A DNA stretch of 64,000 nucleotides from Helicobacter bilis (GCF_001999985.1 NZ_CP019645.1:1860001-1924000); one strand, 5' to 3'; numbered from the stretch's first letter, positions 1 through 11,276 are shown. Program-made: numbers and translations. The notes: generated from the sequence alone by a model not told the origin.

Positions 1-2
1 AA

Positions 3-47
3 AAACTCTATGCCATTATACAAGCTATGATTGAGCGAGATTTTTAA
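3..47 (+). CDS. C-terminal tail of a polyprenyl diphosphate synthase (partial, left edge)
   Basis: An open frame enters from the left edge and ends at TAA 45-47, encoding KLYAIIQAMIERDF. In H. pylori the gene directly before hemA encodes an octaprenyl diphosphate synthase, and trans-prenyl synthases of this group end in a similar short charged tail. The identification rests on 14 residues plus gene order, so it is tentative. The gene ends 13 bases before the hemA start, which suggests co-transcription. Confidence 0.5.
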   Translation, partial: KLYAIIQAMIERDF

Positions 48-60
48 TGAAAGGGATATA

Positions 61-1536
61 ATGTATGCGGTTATAAGCTTTTCGCATAAAAATGTGGGTG
101 TGGCTTTGCGAGAGAAGTTGCACTTTGATGATACTGATACCATTACGCTACTTAAACAACTAAATAATATCGATGGTATCCTAGAATCTATGCTGCTTGC
201 GACTTGCAATAGATGTGAAATTTATGTGTATTTGCAAGGTATAGCAACAAAAGATTCTAAAGATCTCATTGCAACACAAAATGAGATTAAGACTACAGAA
301 TCCAATCATTACCATTTACGACATGATGAAGCACTTCATGCAACTTCTTGTCAAGATAAAGCTATTTTAGAAAGTAATGGCAATCGGGATTCTAACCATC
401 ATGCTCTAACAATCTGCCATGAAATCATCGCAAAACTTGCAAATTTTAAAGACATTGATAAGGATATTTTGCAAGATAGTGCATATATTGCATTGCAAAG
501 CCATGCGGTGCATCATGTATTCAGTGTAGCAAGCTCTCTTATGTCAGTAGTCATCGGTGAAACACAGATTAGCGGACAGATGAAAGCCGCATATAAACTA
601 AGCTATGACAATAATCTATGTGCTAAAGCATTGACAAGGCTACTGCACTTTGCGTTTCGATGTGCTGCACAAGTGAGAACGCTTACAGATATTTCTAAAA
701 ATCCCGTATCAGTTGCTTCAATCGCTGTGAATCTTGGACTTGAATATTTAGATAATACGCTTAAAAATACAAAGATTCTGGTCGTAGGTGTTGGTGAAAT
801 GGGGCTTTTATGTCTTAAGAATCTAGCAAAACATAATGTAAATCTCACGCTTTGTAATCGCACAAAAATAAAGGCACAAGAATTGCTACAAACACACAAT
901 TTAGAGCATGTTTCTTTGCTTGATTTTACTCTATTGCAAACACATATAAATGAGTATGATGTTATCTTTTTTGCGGTGGCAGGTGGTGTGATTGTAACGC
1001 ATGAAATGCTAGAAAAAGTGGAGAAAAAACGCATATTTTTTGATCTCTCAATGCCTAGAAATCTCTCATTTGACACTGCTACATTGCAGGCTTTAGGCTA
1101 TGATAATATAGAAGTGATTGATGTGGATAGCTTAAAAAGCAAAGCAGCTACACACATTAACGCAAGAAAAGAGAGCGCAAAAATGGCGATGGGTATAGTC
1201 GGGCAGTTTGTGCTTGATTTTACACATTGGCTATCTGGGCTTGGTGTAAATCCTGTGATTAAGGCAATGAGGGAACAAGCAAAGCTTGCAAGCTATAAAG
1301 AGATTAATCGCGCGATTAAAAAAGGCTTTATCCCAGAAGCTTTGAGAGAGAATGTTGAGAAATTATTACATAGCACATTTAATGAGTTTTTACACGCTCC
1401 AACGATGAAAATCAAAGCAATGGCAGATGATGAGAAGGCAGATTCCATGCTAGAGGCAATAGCAAATGTATTTGGCGCACAAGATAGAATCTTATTAAAC
1501 CGCTATAAATGTGAATATGATACAACAAAGCAATAG
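61..1536 (+). CDS. hemA: Glutamyl-tRNA reductase
   Basis: Reduces glutamyl-tRNA(Glu) to glutamate-1-semialdehyde with NADPH, the first step of C5 tetrapyrrole synthesis. The start at 61 gives MYAVISFSHKNVGVALREKL, the usual family N-terminus; the frame is open from 31, but the preceding gene ends at 47 and an AAAGG stretch precedes 61. The catalytic cysteine lies in ATCNRCEIY at about residue 48. VVIGETQISGQ and the NADPH-binding VVGVGEMG follow, then the helical dimerisation region. At about 490 residues it is longer than the roughly 450 of H. pylori because a Ser/Asp/His-rich insert at about residues 65-120 contains AGATTCTA words. Probably co-transcribed with the upstream prenyl synthase gene. 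Confidence 0.95.
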   Translation: MYAVISFSHKNVGVALREKLHFDDTDTITLLKQLNNIDGILESMLLATCNRCEIYVYLQGIATKDSKDLIATQNEIKTTESNHYHLRHDEALHATSCQDKAILESNGNRDSNHHALTICHEIIAKLANFKDIDKDILQDSAYIALQSHAVHHVFSVASSLMSVVIGETQISGQMKAAYKLSYDNNLCAKALTRLLHFAFRCAAQVRTLTDISKNPVSVASIAVNLGLEYLDNTLKNTKILVVGVGEMGLLCLKNLAKHNVNLTLCNRTKIKAQELLQTHNLEHVSLLDFTLLQTHINEYDVIFFAVAGGVIVTHEMLEKVEKKRIFFDLSMPRNLSFDTATLQALGYDNIEVIDVDSLKSKAATHINARKESAKMAMGIVGQFVLDFTHWLSGLGVNPVIKAMREQAKLASYKEINRAIKKGFIPEALRENVEKLLHSTFNEFLHAPTMKIKAMADDEKADSMLEAIANVFGAQDRILLNRYKCEYDTTKQ

Positions 1537-1724
1537 ACTTGCTATTGATAGAAACTTATTTAGTTTGTATTGCTTGTATGAAATCTCGTGGCTTTACATC
1601 TTCATGCTAATAGTCTTAATTTAAAGATATGAAAAATAATGCTTATAGCCTTTGATAAAGATAACACAAAATAAAGATATAAAAATCTTTAAAAACTAGA
1701 TTCTAACTCACTCTTAGAATAAAT

Positions 1725-1946
1725 TTAATTAAAGTCAAATGCCCCTTCTTCGCCTTTGCTCATGCTTTCATAAGTGGCACTTACATATTGCTCTCGTATC
1801 GTGCAATCAAAAAGCATGCTGCATGTAAAGCATGAGTTTATATTCTTACTGCTTTGGCATTGTGTTAATGCCGCAAGGGCTTTGTTGTAATTTTCTAAAA
1901 AAATATCTTCATTTATTGTGTTTTGTGTTTCATTAAAAAAGTTCAT
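1725..1946 (-). CDS. Small conserved cysteine-containing protein
   Basis: A 73-residue acidic protein of unknown function. It starts MNFFNETQNT after a GGATTTAAGA spacer and ends KGEEGAFDFN. The core SCFTCSMLFDC holds three closely spaced cysteines that could bind metal, but no known fold was recognised. It lies just downstream of gyrA on the same strand, 29 bases beyond the gyrA stop, so it is probably in the gyrA transcript. The regular composition and cysteine pattern argue for a real gene rather than a chance frame. Confidence 0.7.
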   Translation of the reverse strand: MNFFNETQNTINEDIFLENYNKALAALTQCQSSKNINSCFTCSMLFDCTIREQYVSATYESMSKGEEGAFDFN

Positions 1947-1975
1947 TCTTAAATCCTGTGTTTAGAATCTTATAG

Positions 1976-4471
1976 TCATTCTGGAAAATTAAGTGTTGGT
2001 CCCGTGCTAGATTCGCTGTCTTCTTCACTCTCTTCTTTGTTGCAAATACTTGCAAATGCTACTTTATCCTTATTTCCAAGGCTAACGATTTTTACACCGC
2101 TTGTATTGCGTCCTGCTTCCCTTATAGATTCTAAAGGCACGCGTATCATTTTACCTGAAGTGGTTAGCACCATTAAATCCATATTCGAATCATTCACACT
2201 TAAAACACTCACAAGTTTGCCTGTTTTATTTGTAAGCTTCATAGCAATCACACCTTTTCCACCACGATTAATCGTGCTATAACTTCCTGCTAATGTCTGC
2301 TTACCAATGCCTAATTCACTAATGCTTAATAGCTTATCTTCATCGCCTTTAATCGTTGTCGCTGCGATAACGCTATCATTTGCTACTTTAAATTTAATGC
2401 CAATAACGCCCCTAGCAACCCTGCCAATATCGCGTATAGAATCTGCGGCAAAGCGGATACACTGCCCCTCTTTTGTAGCAATGAAAAGCTCTTTCACACT
2501 AGAATCTATAATGCTAGCACTGATGAGTTCATCATCTTCATCAAGATTGATTGCCCTTACACCATTATTGCGGATATTTTTGTATTCGCTTAGATTTGTG
2601 CGTTTTACAATGCCATTTTTTGTGAAGAATACAAGCGATTTGTCTTCATTAAAATCACTTGTAGTAATGGTCGTCATAATCTTTTCGCCATCTTGTAAGC
2701 CTATGAGATTTACCACTGCTTTGCCGATTGCAGTTCTGCCTGCTTCTGGGATTCTATACACTTTTAGCCAGTAAAGCTGTCCGCGATTTGTGATAAACAT
2801 AATGGTATCATGCGTATTTGCTACAAAGAAAGATTGTATAAAGTCATCATCATGCGTATTGCCGCTGATTTTGCCTTTACCACCACGATGCTGTTTTTCA
2901 TAAGTTTTTAGCAACACTCGTTTCACATAGCCCCTATGACTCATGGTTACAACGACTGCTTCATTTGGGATTAAGTCCTCTATATCAATAGCATCATAAT
3001 TTTCTTCAATAAGCGTTCTTCTAGGGCTTGAGAATTGCTTCTGCACTTCTAGCAACTCTTCTTTAATCACGCCATTAATCTTATCTTCACTTCTTAGAAT
3101 AGATTCTAATTCAGCGATAAGGGCTACAAGCTCCCTGTATTCATTCTCTATCTTATCTCGCTCTAGTCCTGTTAAGCGTTGCAATCGCATTTCTAGTATT
3201 GCTTTACTCTGAATCTCTGTAAGGCTAAAGCGACTCATAAGCTCACTTTGTGCTTTTTCTGGATTCTCACTTGCACGGATAAGGGCTACAATCTCATCGA
3301 TATTTTCAAGGGCGATTCTATATCCCTCTAAAATATGCACTCTAGCCCTTGCTTTCTCTAGCTCAAATATAATGCGGCGGATAACTATCGTTTTTCTATG
3401 AGAGATAAAAATATCAAGCAATTCTAAAAGTGTAAATATCTTTGGTTCTCTGCCCTCAATAGCAAGTAGTATAATCCCAAAAGTAGTCTCCATAGCACTG
3501 GATTTATAGAGATGATTTAGCACGATTTCACTCATAGCTTCCCGTTTTAGCTCGATAACTAGTCTCATACCATCTTTATCGGACTCATCTCTCACTTCAG
3601 CTATACCTTCTACCACTTTATCCTTTGCTAATGTGTCAATTTGCTCAAAAAGCCTTGCTTTATTCACTTGATATGGAATCTCATCGACTACGATAACATC
3701 TTTTGTTTTAGTTTTTTCTACATGCACTTTTGCTCGAATCTTAATCCTACCGCGTCCTGTCTTGTAGGCTTCAATAATGCCCTGCCTACCATGTATAATG
3801 CCGCCTGTTGGAAAGTCTGGTCCCTCGATTAAGGGCAGTATATCTTCAATCTCGCTTTGTGGATTATTGATTCTATAAATTAGGGCATCGACTACTTCAT
3901 CAAGTCTATGTGGTGGGATAGAAGTCGCCATACCTACAGCGATACCATTAGAGCCATTTACAAGCAAATTTGGGAATCTAGTCGGCAGTATCGCTGGTTC
4001 TTTTTCAGAGCCATCATAGTTTGGGACAAAATCTACCGTGTCTTTTTCTATATCAAATAGCATGCTTTCGCCGACTTTTGTCATCTTTGCTTCAGTATAA
4101 CGCATAGCAGCGGCTTTATCGCCATCAATAGACCCAAAGTTACCTTGTCCATCGACTAACTCTAAACGCATAGAAAAATCTTGTGCCATTCTCACAAGTG
4201 CATCATAAATTGCGATATCACCATGCGGGTGATAGTTACCCATTACTTCCCCCACAATCTTAGCGCACTTTTTATATTTCGCATTACTTGTAAGTCCTAG
4301 ATTATGCTTCATCGCATAAAGTATTCGTCTATGCACAGGCTTTAATCCATCTCTTGCATTAGGCAAAGCTCTACCGACAATAACACTCATAGAATAGTCA
4401 AGATAACTCTCTTTTATAGAATCATCAATGCGAACAGGTTTAATTATCGTATTGTCTAGTAAATTATCCAT
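1976..4471 (-). CDS. gyrA: DNA gyrase subunit A, with Ile at the quinolone-resistance position
   Basis: Breakage-reunion subunit of gyrase, which introduces negative supercoils with GyrB. The 831 residues begin [18 protein letters not shown] after AAAGGAG. The N-terminal region holds [14 protein letters not shown], the quinolone-resistance region at residues 81-97, and the catalytic tyrosine in AAAMRYTEA (about residue 125). The C-terminal beta-pinwheel carries the GyrA box QHRGGKG. The QRDR reads [10 protein letters not shown], so residue 86 is Ile (ATC on the gene strand, window 4214-4216), where related species usually have Thr or Asn; Asp90 is retained. The C-terminus is acidic. A promoter lies about 25 bases upstream. 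Confidence 0.98.
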   Translation of the reverse strand: MDNLLDNTIIKPVRIDDSIKESYLDYSMSVIVGRALPNARDGLKPVHRRILYAMKHNLGLTSNAKYKKCAKIVGEVMGNYHPHGDIAIYDALVRMAQDFSMRLELVDGQGNFGSIDGDKAAAMRYTEAKMTKVGESMLFDIEKDTVDFVPNYDGSEKEPAILPTRFPNLLVNGSNGIAVGMATSIPPHRLDEVVDALIYRINNPQSEIEDILPLIEGPDFPTGGIIHGRQGIIEAYKTGRGRIKIRAKVHVEKTKTKDVIVVDEIPYQVNKARLFEQIDTLAKDKVVEGIAEVRDESDKDGMRLVIELKREAMSEIVLNHLYKSSAMETTFGIILLAIEGREPKIFTLLELLDIFISHRKTIVIRRIIFELEKARARVHILEGYRIALENIDEIVALIRASENPEKAQSELMSRFSLTEIQSKAILEMRLQRLTGLERDKIENEYRELVALIAELESILRSEDKINGVIKEELLEVQKQFSSPRRTLIEENYDAIDIEDLIPNEAVVVTMSHRGYVKRVLLKTYEKQHRGGKGKISGNTHDDDFIQSFFVANTHDTIMFITNRGQLYWLKVYRIPEAGRTAIGKAVVNLIGLQDGEKIMTTITTSDFNEDKSLVFFTKNGIVKRTNLSEYKNIRNNGVRAINLDEDDELISASIIDSSVKELFIATKEGQCIRFAADSIRDIGRVARGVIGIKFKVANDSVIAATTIKGDEDKLLSISELGIGKQTLAGSYSTINRGGKGVIAMKLTNKTGKLVSVLSVNDSNMDLMVLTTSGKMIRVPLESIREAGRNTSGVKIVSLGNKDKVAFASICNKEESEEDSESSTGPTLNFPE

Positions 4472-4495
4472 ATATTTGCTCCTTTAAAAGCTGTA

Positions 4496-4501
4496 ATTGT
4501 A
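4496..4501 (-). promoter_or_regulatory. Putative gyrA -10 box
   Basis: The minus strand reads GATACAATTAC, giving a -10 hexamer TACAAT about 25 bases before the gyrA start, with AAAGGAG as the ribosome site between them. There is no clear -35, as is usual for the Helicobacter vegetative sigma factor. Confidence 0.5.
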
Positions 4502-4704
4502 TCAATTTCTTGCTTAATATCCTATGAAATTCAAAATCTATATGATGAGATTCTATATGATAAAAATAGCTTGTTTTAATACGAACTCTTTTTATACATC
4601 AATCCCATAGAATCTAAAATTCTTGTCATATTTGCAAGTGTGGGCAAGAGCTTTGCTCGTGCGAGTGCGTAAGCACGAAATATCTTTTTTTGGATTCCAT
4701 ACTA

Positions 4705-4731
4705 GATGTTTCGCTACGCTCAACATGACAA
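4705..4731. repeat. Dispersed TTGTCAT-type repeat, intergenic copy
   Basis: Reads GATGTTTCGCTACGCTCAAC followed by ATGACAA. Its complement fits the consensus TTGTCATWYTGAGC...GCGAARWATC seen in the restriction genes at 39-48 kb. The centre, CGCTACGCTC, is partly self-complementary. This is the only intergenic copy noticed. Confidence 0.7.
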
Positions 4732-4795
4732 CTTGTTGTAGAATCTTAAATCCTACATAACACATTTAAAATACGCTATCCTAACCCAGCAGATT

Positions 4796-6133
4796 CTACA
4801 AAATATATCTAGCTAAATCCACATTTTCTACTAAATCTTTAAGCTTTTCTTCTACAAGAGATTCTGTAATAACCACTTCCTGCCCTTTATAATCTTCCGC
4901 ACAAAAGCTAATATCTTCTAGCACTCTCTCAATTGTGGTATGCAGTCTTCTAGCCCCGATATCTTCAGTCTTTTCATTTGCATGAAAGGATAATCTGCTT
5001 AATGCCCTTAATGCAGAATCTTCAAATTTCAAGGTAATGCCCTCGACTGATAGCAATGCCTCATATTGCCTTATAATTGAGTTTTTCGTCTGTGTTAGAA
5101 TCTGATAGAGTGCTTCTTCATCAAGCACTTGCAATTCCACACGCAATGGGAATCTCCCTTGCAATTCTGGGATAAGATCGCTTGGCTTACTAAAATGAAA
5201 TGCCCCTGCAGCGATAAATAGAATATGATCTGTTTTAATCTGTCCATAGCGAGTTTGCACCACACTGCCTTCAACAATGGGTAATAAATCCCTTTGCACG
5301 CCCTCTTTACTTGGGTCTTGTTTGCTAGAATCTTTTGAGGCAACTGCGATTTTATCAATCTCATCAATAAAAATTATACCGCTTTGCTCCGCAAGTTTCA
5401 ATGCATCGGTTTTAATCATATCAGAATCTAGCACAGCATTTTGTGCCTCTGGGCGTAAAAGCTCTTTTGCTTCCTTAATTGTGATTTCTTTTTTGATTTT
5501 ATCGCCTTTCATGTTTAAGGCTTTGATTAAAGATTCTTGCACTTTTATAATTTCTGCAGGCAGGTTTTCATCAATCTTTTCTTCTTGCTTGGCAATCTCA
5601 ATCATTATTTTTGTATCATCCATTGCCCCACTTTTTACTCTCTCTTTCATTTTTTCAAAGCTTATATCATATTCTTGCTTTTTCTGCTCGGTAACACCTG
5701 CTGGCAGGGGTGGCAATAGCTTTTGTGTGATTCTATTAAGGATATAGTCATCTATTTTATCAGCAGAATCTTCTTTTTGCTTATTTTGCAATAGATTTAC
5801 ACTTGCATTGACTAAGTCTCTTACCATAGATTCTACATCACGACCAACAAAGCCCACTTCAGTATATTTACTTGCCTCAACTTTCACAAATGGCAGCCCC
5901 ATAAGCTTTGCCATACGCCTTGCAATCTCTGTTTTACCCACACCAGTAGAGCCAATCATAAGGATATTTTTCGGCGTTACCTCATCTTGCATTTCTTTTG
6001 GTAATTGTAGTCTTCTATATCTATTCCTAAGGGCTATGGCGACTGCCTTTTTTGCGTCCTTTTGCCCGATAATGTAGCCATCAAGATAGGATACAATCTC
6101 TCGTGGCGTTTGTGTAATAATTAATTCGTTCAT
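4796..6133 (-). CDS. hslU: ATP-dependent protease ATPase subunit HslU
   Basis: Hexameric AAA+ unfoldase of the HslUV (ClpYQ) protease; it unfolds substrates and threads them into HslV. At 445 residues it is the normal family length. Visible features are [20 protein letters not shown] at the N-terminus, Walker [10 protein letters not shown] (about 57-65), [16 protein letters not shown], the intermediate domain (about residues 110-230), Walker [10 protein letters not shown], and the C-terminal DLARYIL that docks into HslV. Its start overlaps the hslV stop by four bases, implying translational coupling in an hslVU operon. Confidence 0.97.
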   Translation of the reverse strand: MNELIITQTPREIVSYLDGYIIGQKDAKKAVAIALRNRYRRLQLPKEMQDEVTPKNILMIGSTGVGKTEIARRMAKLMGLPFVKVEASKYTEVGFVGRDVESMVRDLVNASVNLLQNKQKEDSADKIDDYILNRITQKLLPPLPAGVTEQKKQEYDISFEKMKERVKSGAMDDTKIMIEIAKQEEKIDENLPAEIIKVQESLIKALNMKGDKIKKEITIKEAKELLRPEAQNAVLDSDMIKTDALKLAEQSGIIFIDEIDKIAVASKDSSKQDPSKEGVQRDLLPIVEGSVVQTRYGQIKTDHILFIAAGAFHFSKPSDLIPELQGRFPLRVELQVLDEEALYQILTQTKNSIIRQYEALLSVEGITLKFEDSALRALSRLSFHANEKTEDIGARRLHTTIERVLEDISFCAEDYKGQEVVITESLVEEKLKDLVENVDLARYIL

Positions 6134-6678
6134 TCTGTAATCTCCAATAATTTAATATTTGTATTTGTATAAATGCAGATCTCTCCAGCAATTTTTAAGG
6201 ATTCTAAGACTAAATCTTTTGGCGCTATATTGCTAAATTTATCTAAAGCCCTAGCCGCACTTAAAGCATAGTTTCCACCACTGCCAATAGCTGCTATCTT
6301 GCCATCTTCTGGCTCTACGACATCACCTGTGCCACTTAGCACATAAATATGTGTAGCATTTAAAACTATCATCATGGCTTCAAGTCTTCTTAGATATTTA
6401 TCTTTACGCCATTCTTTGCTAAACTCCATTACAGATTTTAATAAATCGCCCTTTTTACCCTCCAAGATTCTCTCAAACATATCAAAAAGGCTAAAGGCAT
6501 CAGCTGTGCTTCCAGCAAAACCACTTAGAATCTTGCCATTATAAAGAGAGCGGATTTTTGTCGCATTGCCTTTCATCACGCAGTTACCAAAGCTCACCTG
6601 CCCATCTCCGCCAATCACACCATAGGGCTTACCATCTTTTTGTCCAACATACCCTAAAATCGTCGTCGCATGAAACAT
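6130..6678 (-). CDS. hslV: ATP-dependent protease proteolytic subunit HslV
   Basis: N-terminal-threonine peptidase that forms the proteolytic double ring of HslUV. The precursor begins [11 protein letters not shown]; removal of MFHA would expose the catalytic Thr of [16 protein letters not shown] and [16 protein letters not shown] are typical of the family. The length of 182 residues is normal. The start follows AAAGGAAAGAT, and a TATAAT box lies about 36 bases upstream. First gene of the hslVU operon. Confidence 0.97.
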   Translation of the reverse strand: MFHATTILGYVGQKDGKPYGVIGGDGQVSFGNCVMKGNATKIRSLYNGKILSGFAGSTADAFSLFDMFERILEGKKGDLLKSVMEFSKEWRKDKYLRRLEAMMIVLNATHIYVLSGTGDVVEPEDGKIAAIGSGGNYALSAARALDKFSNIAPKDLVLESLKIAGEICIYTNTNIKLLEITE

Positions 6679-6713
6679 ATCTTTCCTTTATGCTTTCTAA
6701 AAATAAAACAAAT

Positions 6714-6719
6714 ATTATA
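6714..6719 (-). promoter_or_regulatory. Putative hslVU -10 box
   Basis: The minus strand reads TATAGTATAATATTT, giving TATAAT about 36 bases before the hslV start. No -35 was recognised. It lies in the spacer between greA and hslV, so hslVU probably has its own promoter. Confidence 0.5.
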
Positions 6720-6753
6720 CTATAAGCGATTAAATTCTTTATTCCTAACTCAA

Positions 6754-7239
6754 CTACTCAAAGCTAATAGGTTTATACTCAATCTTTAGAATCTCAAATT
6801 CAGTCTCACCTGCTGGTAGATTTATAATCACCTCATCACCCTCTTCTTTACCTATCAATTCTTTTGCTAATGGTGAGTTAAAGGATATAAGCCCTTTTGA
6901 AGGATTACTTTCAGTCGTGCCTACAATCGTATAGACGACTTCCTTGTCTGTATTAAGATTAAGGATAGTTATAGTGCTACCAAAGCTCACTTTATCATGC
7001 GGCAGGGTTGATGGGTCAATGACTTGTGCGTTTGATAGCATTTTGCTTAGTTCATTAATCTTAAATTCAATAAATGCTTGTTTTTCTTTTGCAGCATGAT
7101 ATTCGGCATTTTCTTTCAAATCTCCATGAGAGCGGGCTATATCTATTTCTTGGGCTACTTTTGGTCTTTGCACTTCTTTTAAGTCTTTTAATTCTTGTGT
7201 TAGTTTATTAAATCCATATTTACTCATTGGTTCTGTCAT
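6754..7239 (-). CDS. greA: Transcription elongation factor GreA
   Basis: Stimulates transcript cleavage by backtracked RNA polymerase. The frame is open from 7281, but the start at 7239 ([13 protein letters not shown]) is chosen because AAAAGGC precedes it, it matches H. pylori GreA, and a TATAAT box at 7273-7278 would otherwise lie inside the gene. The N-terminal coiled coil carries the acidic tip in [14 protein letters not shown], which binds the catalytic magnesium. The C-terminal FKBP-like domain includes [11 protein letters not shown] and [14 protein letters not shown]. About 161 residues, normal for the family. Confidence 0.95.
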   Translation of the reverse strand: MTEPMSKYGFNKLTQELKDLKEVQRPKVAQEIDIARSHGDLKENAEYHAAKEKQAFIEFKINELSKMLSNAQVIDPSTLPHDKVSFGSTITILNLNTDKEVVYTIVGTTESNPSKGLISFNSPLAKELIGKEEGDEVIINLPAGETEFEILKIEYKPISFE

Positions 7240-7272
7240 GTTTATTGCCTTTTTCAAAAAATAAAAAGCATA

Positions 7273-7278
7273 ATTATA
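7273..7278 (-). promoter_or_regulatory. Putative greA -10 box
   Basis: The minus strand reads TTGTATAATTATG, a good -10 hexamer about 34 bases before the chosen greA start. Its position argues against translation from the upstream in-frame codon at 7281. Confidence 0.5.
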
Positions 7279-7342
7279 CAAAAAAATAGATAGAAAAAAT
7301 GTTTTTATATTAAAATTAACCTTTTAGATTAATGGAGTATTT

Positions 7343-8050
7343 ATGGCGGCAAAAGAGATTCTATATCACAATAACAAGTTTCATATCGCCTATAATATGA
7401 TAGATAATAACGCAGAAAAATATATCATATTTCTACATGGCTGGGGAAGTAATAAGGAACTTATGGCATTAGCATTTAATAAAGTTTTTTGTAACTACAA
7501 TCATCTTTATATTGATTTGCCCGGATTTGGTGCAAGTCCTAATGAAGTCTTTTTAACTACACAAGATTATGCAAATATTATTTCACTCTTTCTACAAGCA
7601 TGCAATATTGCTAAAGAAAATCGCATAATCGCTGGACACAGCTTTGGCGGTAAGATAGCCTTATTGCTAGATTCTGAAATTATTTTGCTTAGTAGTGCGG
7701 GAATCTTACTGCCAAAACCACTCAAAGTAAAATTTAAAATAGCAACTGCAAAAGTGTTAAAAAAGCTACCTTTAAATATAAACGCCCTAAGGGCAGATGA
7801 TGCAAAAGAGCTAAGTCCTATAATGTATGAAGTCTTTAAGCAAGTCGTGCAGGAAGACTACGCCCCGTATTATAAGGCTTTCAAACACAAGGCTACAATC
7901 TTTTGGGGTAAAGACGATAGTGCTACACCATTAAGTGCGTTTCACATAATTTGCTCTCTCATGCCACATGCAAAAACACATGTTTTAGATGGTGATCACT
8001 ACTTTTTCTTAAAACAAGGTGAATTGATTGATACTTTATATCATAGCTAG
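7343..8050 (+). CDS. Alpha/beta-hydrolase family protein
   Basis: A 235-residue alpha/beta hydrolase. The oxyanion-side motif FLHGWGSNKE comes first, then the nucleophile elbow AGHSFGGK (Ser near residue 100). The acid is probably the Asp in FWGKDDSATPL and the catalytic His is in LDGDHYFFL near the C-terminus, so the triad looks complete. H. pylori has a comparable hydrolase near its murein genes, but the substrate is not known. GGAG precedes the ATG. It runs divergently from greA. It may be an esterase or a pimeloyl-ester-type hydrolase; nothing in the sequence decides this. Confidence 0.8.
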   Translation: MAAKEILYHNNKFHIAYNMIDNNAEKYIIFLHGWGSNKELMALAFNKVFCNYNHLYIDLPGFGASPNEVFLTTQDYANIISLFLQACNIAKENRIIAGHSFGGKIALLLDSEIILLSSAGILLPKPLKVKFKIATAKVLKKLPLNINALRADDAKELSPIMYEVFKQVVQEDYAPYYKAFKHKATIFWGKDDSATPLSAFHIICSLMPHAKTHVLDGDHYFFLKQGELIDTLYHS

Positions 8051-8139
8051 ATTCTAAATGATTGAGCGTTTTAGAATCTTAAGATAGAAGCATTTGCATA
8101 TCTTTAGATTCTGCAACTCACACAATAAAAAGGATTTCT

Positions 8140-9180
8140 TTGCTTTTATACATACACATTCCATTTTGTGATTCTAAGTGTGGGTATTGTGCGTTTTTCT
8201 CACAAGTCAATAAAGAGAATATGATTACGCCATATTTTCAAGCATTACTAAAGGATATAAAGCACACATTAAAGCATTTTAGCGTAAAAAAGATTACAAG
8301 CATTTTTGTTGGCGGTGGCACACCAAACTTTGTAGATTCCAAACATTATAAAGAGATATTTAATCTTTTAATGCCATTGTGTGCGAGTGATTGTGAGATT
8401 ACTTTTGAGATGAATCCAAACTTAATTACACACTCTTGGCTTAGCGAGATAAAGGGGCTTGGGGCGAATCGATTAAGCATTGGGGTGCAAAGCTTCTATG
8501 ATGATAAACTGCAAATGCTTGAGCGAGTGCATAGCTATGATGATATTTGTAGGGCGTTTGACATTGCTTATAAGCATATTGAAAATATCAGCCTTGATTT
8601 AATCTATGATTGCAAACTTGATACAAACAAACGCATGGAATATGAGTTAGAATCTGCCCTAAAACTGCCTATTAGCCATCTCTCAGCATATAGTTTAAGC
8701 ATAGATTCTAATTCTCGTTTTGGCGATAGAAAGGCTTATTCCCTGCAATCTAGGGAGAGTTTTGGTGTGTTTGTGCGTGATTTTTTACAAAAAAAAGGTT
8801 TTAGGCAGTATGAAGTATCAAATTTTTCATATAAAAATAAATGCAGGCATAATCTAGGCTATTGGAATGGAGAGGCATATCTTGGCGTTGGGGCGAGTTC
8901 TGTTGGTAGAGTGGATTCTGTGCGTTATTTTGCCACACCAAACTTAGAGCAATATATCACTAATCCATTTCAAAGAAAAGAAGAAGCATTAAGTCAAAAT
9001 GATCTTAATTTTGAGTCTATTTTCATGGGTTTTAGAAGTGAAATCGGTGTAGAAAAAAGTCTGCTAAATAAAACAAAGCTAAAATATGTGATTGAGAGTA
9101 ATTTATGCTATGAGTATGACAATAGAATCTATGCGAATGATTTTTTTCTTGCAGATTCCATTGCGTTATATCTTAGTTGA
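8140..9180 (+). CDS. hemW: HemW-like radical SAM protein
   Basis: Radical S-adenosylmethionine protein of the coproporphyrinogen-oxidase-like group. HemW proteins are heme chaperones rather than true HemN oxidases. The cluster motif is CDSKCGYC (C-x3-C-x2-C) at about residues 9-16, followed by the SAM-binding GGGTPNF. RLSIGVQSFYDDKLQMLERVH and the C-terminal HemN-type domain (GYWNGEAYLGVGASS) are typical. The short N-terminus before YIHIPFC fits HemW. The start codon is TTG at 8140, placed after AAAAAGGATTTC. The length of 346 residues is normal. Confidence 0.88.
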   Translation: MLLYIHIPFCDSKCGYCAFFSQVNKENMITPYFQALLKDIKHTLKHFSVKKITSIFVGGGTPNFVDSKHYKEIFNLLMPLCASDCEITFEMNPNLITHSWLSEIKGLGANRLSIGVQSFYDDKLQMLERVHSYDDICRAFDIAYKHIENISLDLIYDCKLDTNKRMEYELESALKLPISHLSAYSLSIDSNSRFGDRKAYSLQSRESFGVFVRDFLQKKGFRQYEVSNFSYKNKCRHNLGYWNGEAYLGVGASSVGRVDSVRYFATPNLEQYITNPFQRKEEALSQNDLNFESIFMGFRSEIGVEKSLLNKTKLKYVIESNLCYEYDNRIYANDFFLADSIALYLS

Positions 9181-9218
9181 TTTTTCACATTTTGAGAGTG
9201 AATGAGATTTGTTTTTGC

Positions 9219-9224
9219 TATAAT
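9219..9224 (+). promoter_or_regulatory. Putative dcd extended -10 promoter
   Basis: Reads GTTTTTGCTATAATTC, an extended -10 (TGC-TATAAT) 28 bases before the dcd start, with an AGGGTAGG ribosome site between. Confidence 0.55.
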
Positions 9225-9251
9225 TCTTGGTATTTTTTAGGGTAGGTTATC

Positions 9252-9830
9252 ATGGGTTTAAAGTCTGATTTATGGATTAAAGAGATGAGTAAAAAGGGTA
9301 TGATTGAGCCATTTTGTGAAAAGCAAGTGGGGCAGAATATCGTAAGCTATGGGCTATCAAGCTATGGATATGACATTCGCGTGGGTAGTGAATTTATGAT
9401 TTTTACAAATATCGGTGCGACTTTGGTTGATCCTAAAAGCTTTGATGAACGCAATGTTGTAGAAGTCGATGCAAGTGAAAAGGGCTACTGCCTTGTGCCG
9501 CCAAACTCTTTTGCCCTTGCACGCACGATAGAATACTTTAGAATGCCACGCAATGTGCTTGCTATCTGTCTTGGCAAAAGCACTTATGCAAGGTGTGGGA
9601 TAATTGTGAATGTTACGCCTTTTGAGCCAGAATTTGAGGGGCATATCACCATTGAGATTTCAAATACAACGCCACTCCCAGCAAAGATTTATGCAAATGA
9701 AGGCATAGCCCAAGTGCTATTTTTAGAGGGCGATTCGCCTTGTGAGATAAGCTATAAAGATAAAAAAGGCAAATACCAAGGACAAAAGGGCATTACACTA
9801 CCTAAGGTTTTACACAATAAAGATTTATGA
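9252..9830 (+). CDS. dcd: dCTP deaminase
   Basis: Converts dCTP to dUTP, feeding thymidylate synthesis. The sequence has [10 protein letters not shown], the nucleotide-binding [19 protein letters not shown] with its conserved Arg, and [20 protein letters not shown] with the catalytic Glu. The C-terminal [13 protein letters not shown] closes over the substrate. The length of 192 residues is normal. It has its own promoter and is followed by a 236-base spacer before nifS. Confidence 0.96.
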   Translation: MGLKSDLWIKEMSKKGMIEPFCEKQVGQNIVSYGLSSYGYDIRVGSEFMIFTNIGATLVDPKSFDERNVVEVDASEKGYCLVPPNSFALARTIEYFRMPRNVLAICLGKSTYARCGIIVNVTPFEPEFEGHITIEISNTTPLPAKIYANEGIAQVLFLEGDSPCEISYKDKKGKYQGQKGITLPKVLHNKDL

Positions 9831-9944
9831 ATAAAACTATAGGATTTTTTAACACAGATTCTATAATTCTTGATTTTATCCCTCGTAATGCCATACAAAA
9901 TTTATTTAGAATCTCTATTACATTAACGACAAACATGAGACATA

Positions 9945-9977
9945 ATTTAAATGTGTAAATATTTTACACATTTAAAT
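9945..9977. promoter_or_regulatory. Perfect 15-bp palindrome upstream of nifS
   Basis: ATTTAAATGTGTAAA (9945-9959), a 3-base centre TAT, then its exact complement TTTACACATTTAAAT (9963-9977). No T-run follows, so it is a poor terminator. Its centre is about 67 bases before the nifS -10 box, which suits an operator for an iron- or redox-responsive regulator of the nifS-nifU locus. Alternatively it is a dcd 3' hairpin. Confidence 0.5.
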
Positions 9978-10027
9978 ATATTTCCTAAAAACTGCCGATT
10001 TTGCGAGATAAAATGACACACTTTTGC

Positions 10028-10033
10028 TATATT
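10028..10033 (+). promoter_or_regulatory. Putative nifS extended -10 promoter
   Basis: Reads TTTTGCTATATTTC, an extended -10 (TGC-TATATT) about 34 bases before the GTG start of nifS. AGGAG sits at 10056-10060. Confidence 0.5.
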
Positions 10034-10057
10034 TCTTTGTGTGAAATTTTAAAGTAG

Positions 10058-11233
<1,176 letters not shown>

Positions 11234-11276
11234 ATTCTAAAAACATTCACATTTGGGTATGCAATTTGCGCGATTA

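Larger units (their letters stand above)
4472..4795. other. gyrA-hslU intergenic region
   Basis: 324 bases with no credible gene. It holds the gyrA promoter at one end. At 4657-4662 and 4673-4678 TCGTGC and GCACGA form a small hairpin. At 4705-4731 there is one copy of the dispersed repeat described separately. Several AGATTCT words are present. Confidence 0.7.

Noticed and set aside
4641-4735. Possible CRISPR or tRNA-like structure in the gyrA-hslU spacer
   Set aside because: Only one copy of the repeat plus a small hairpin; no regular spacing, no cloverleaf, no T-loop sequence.
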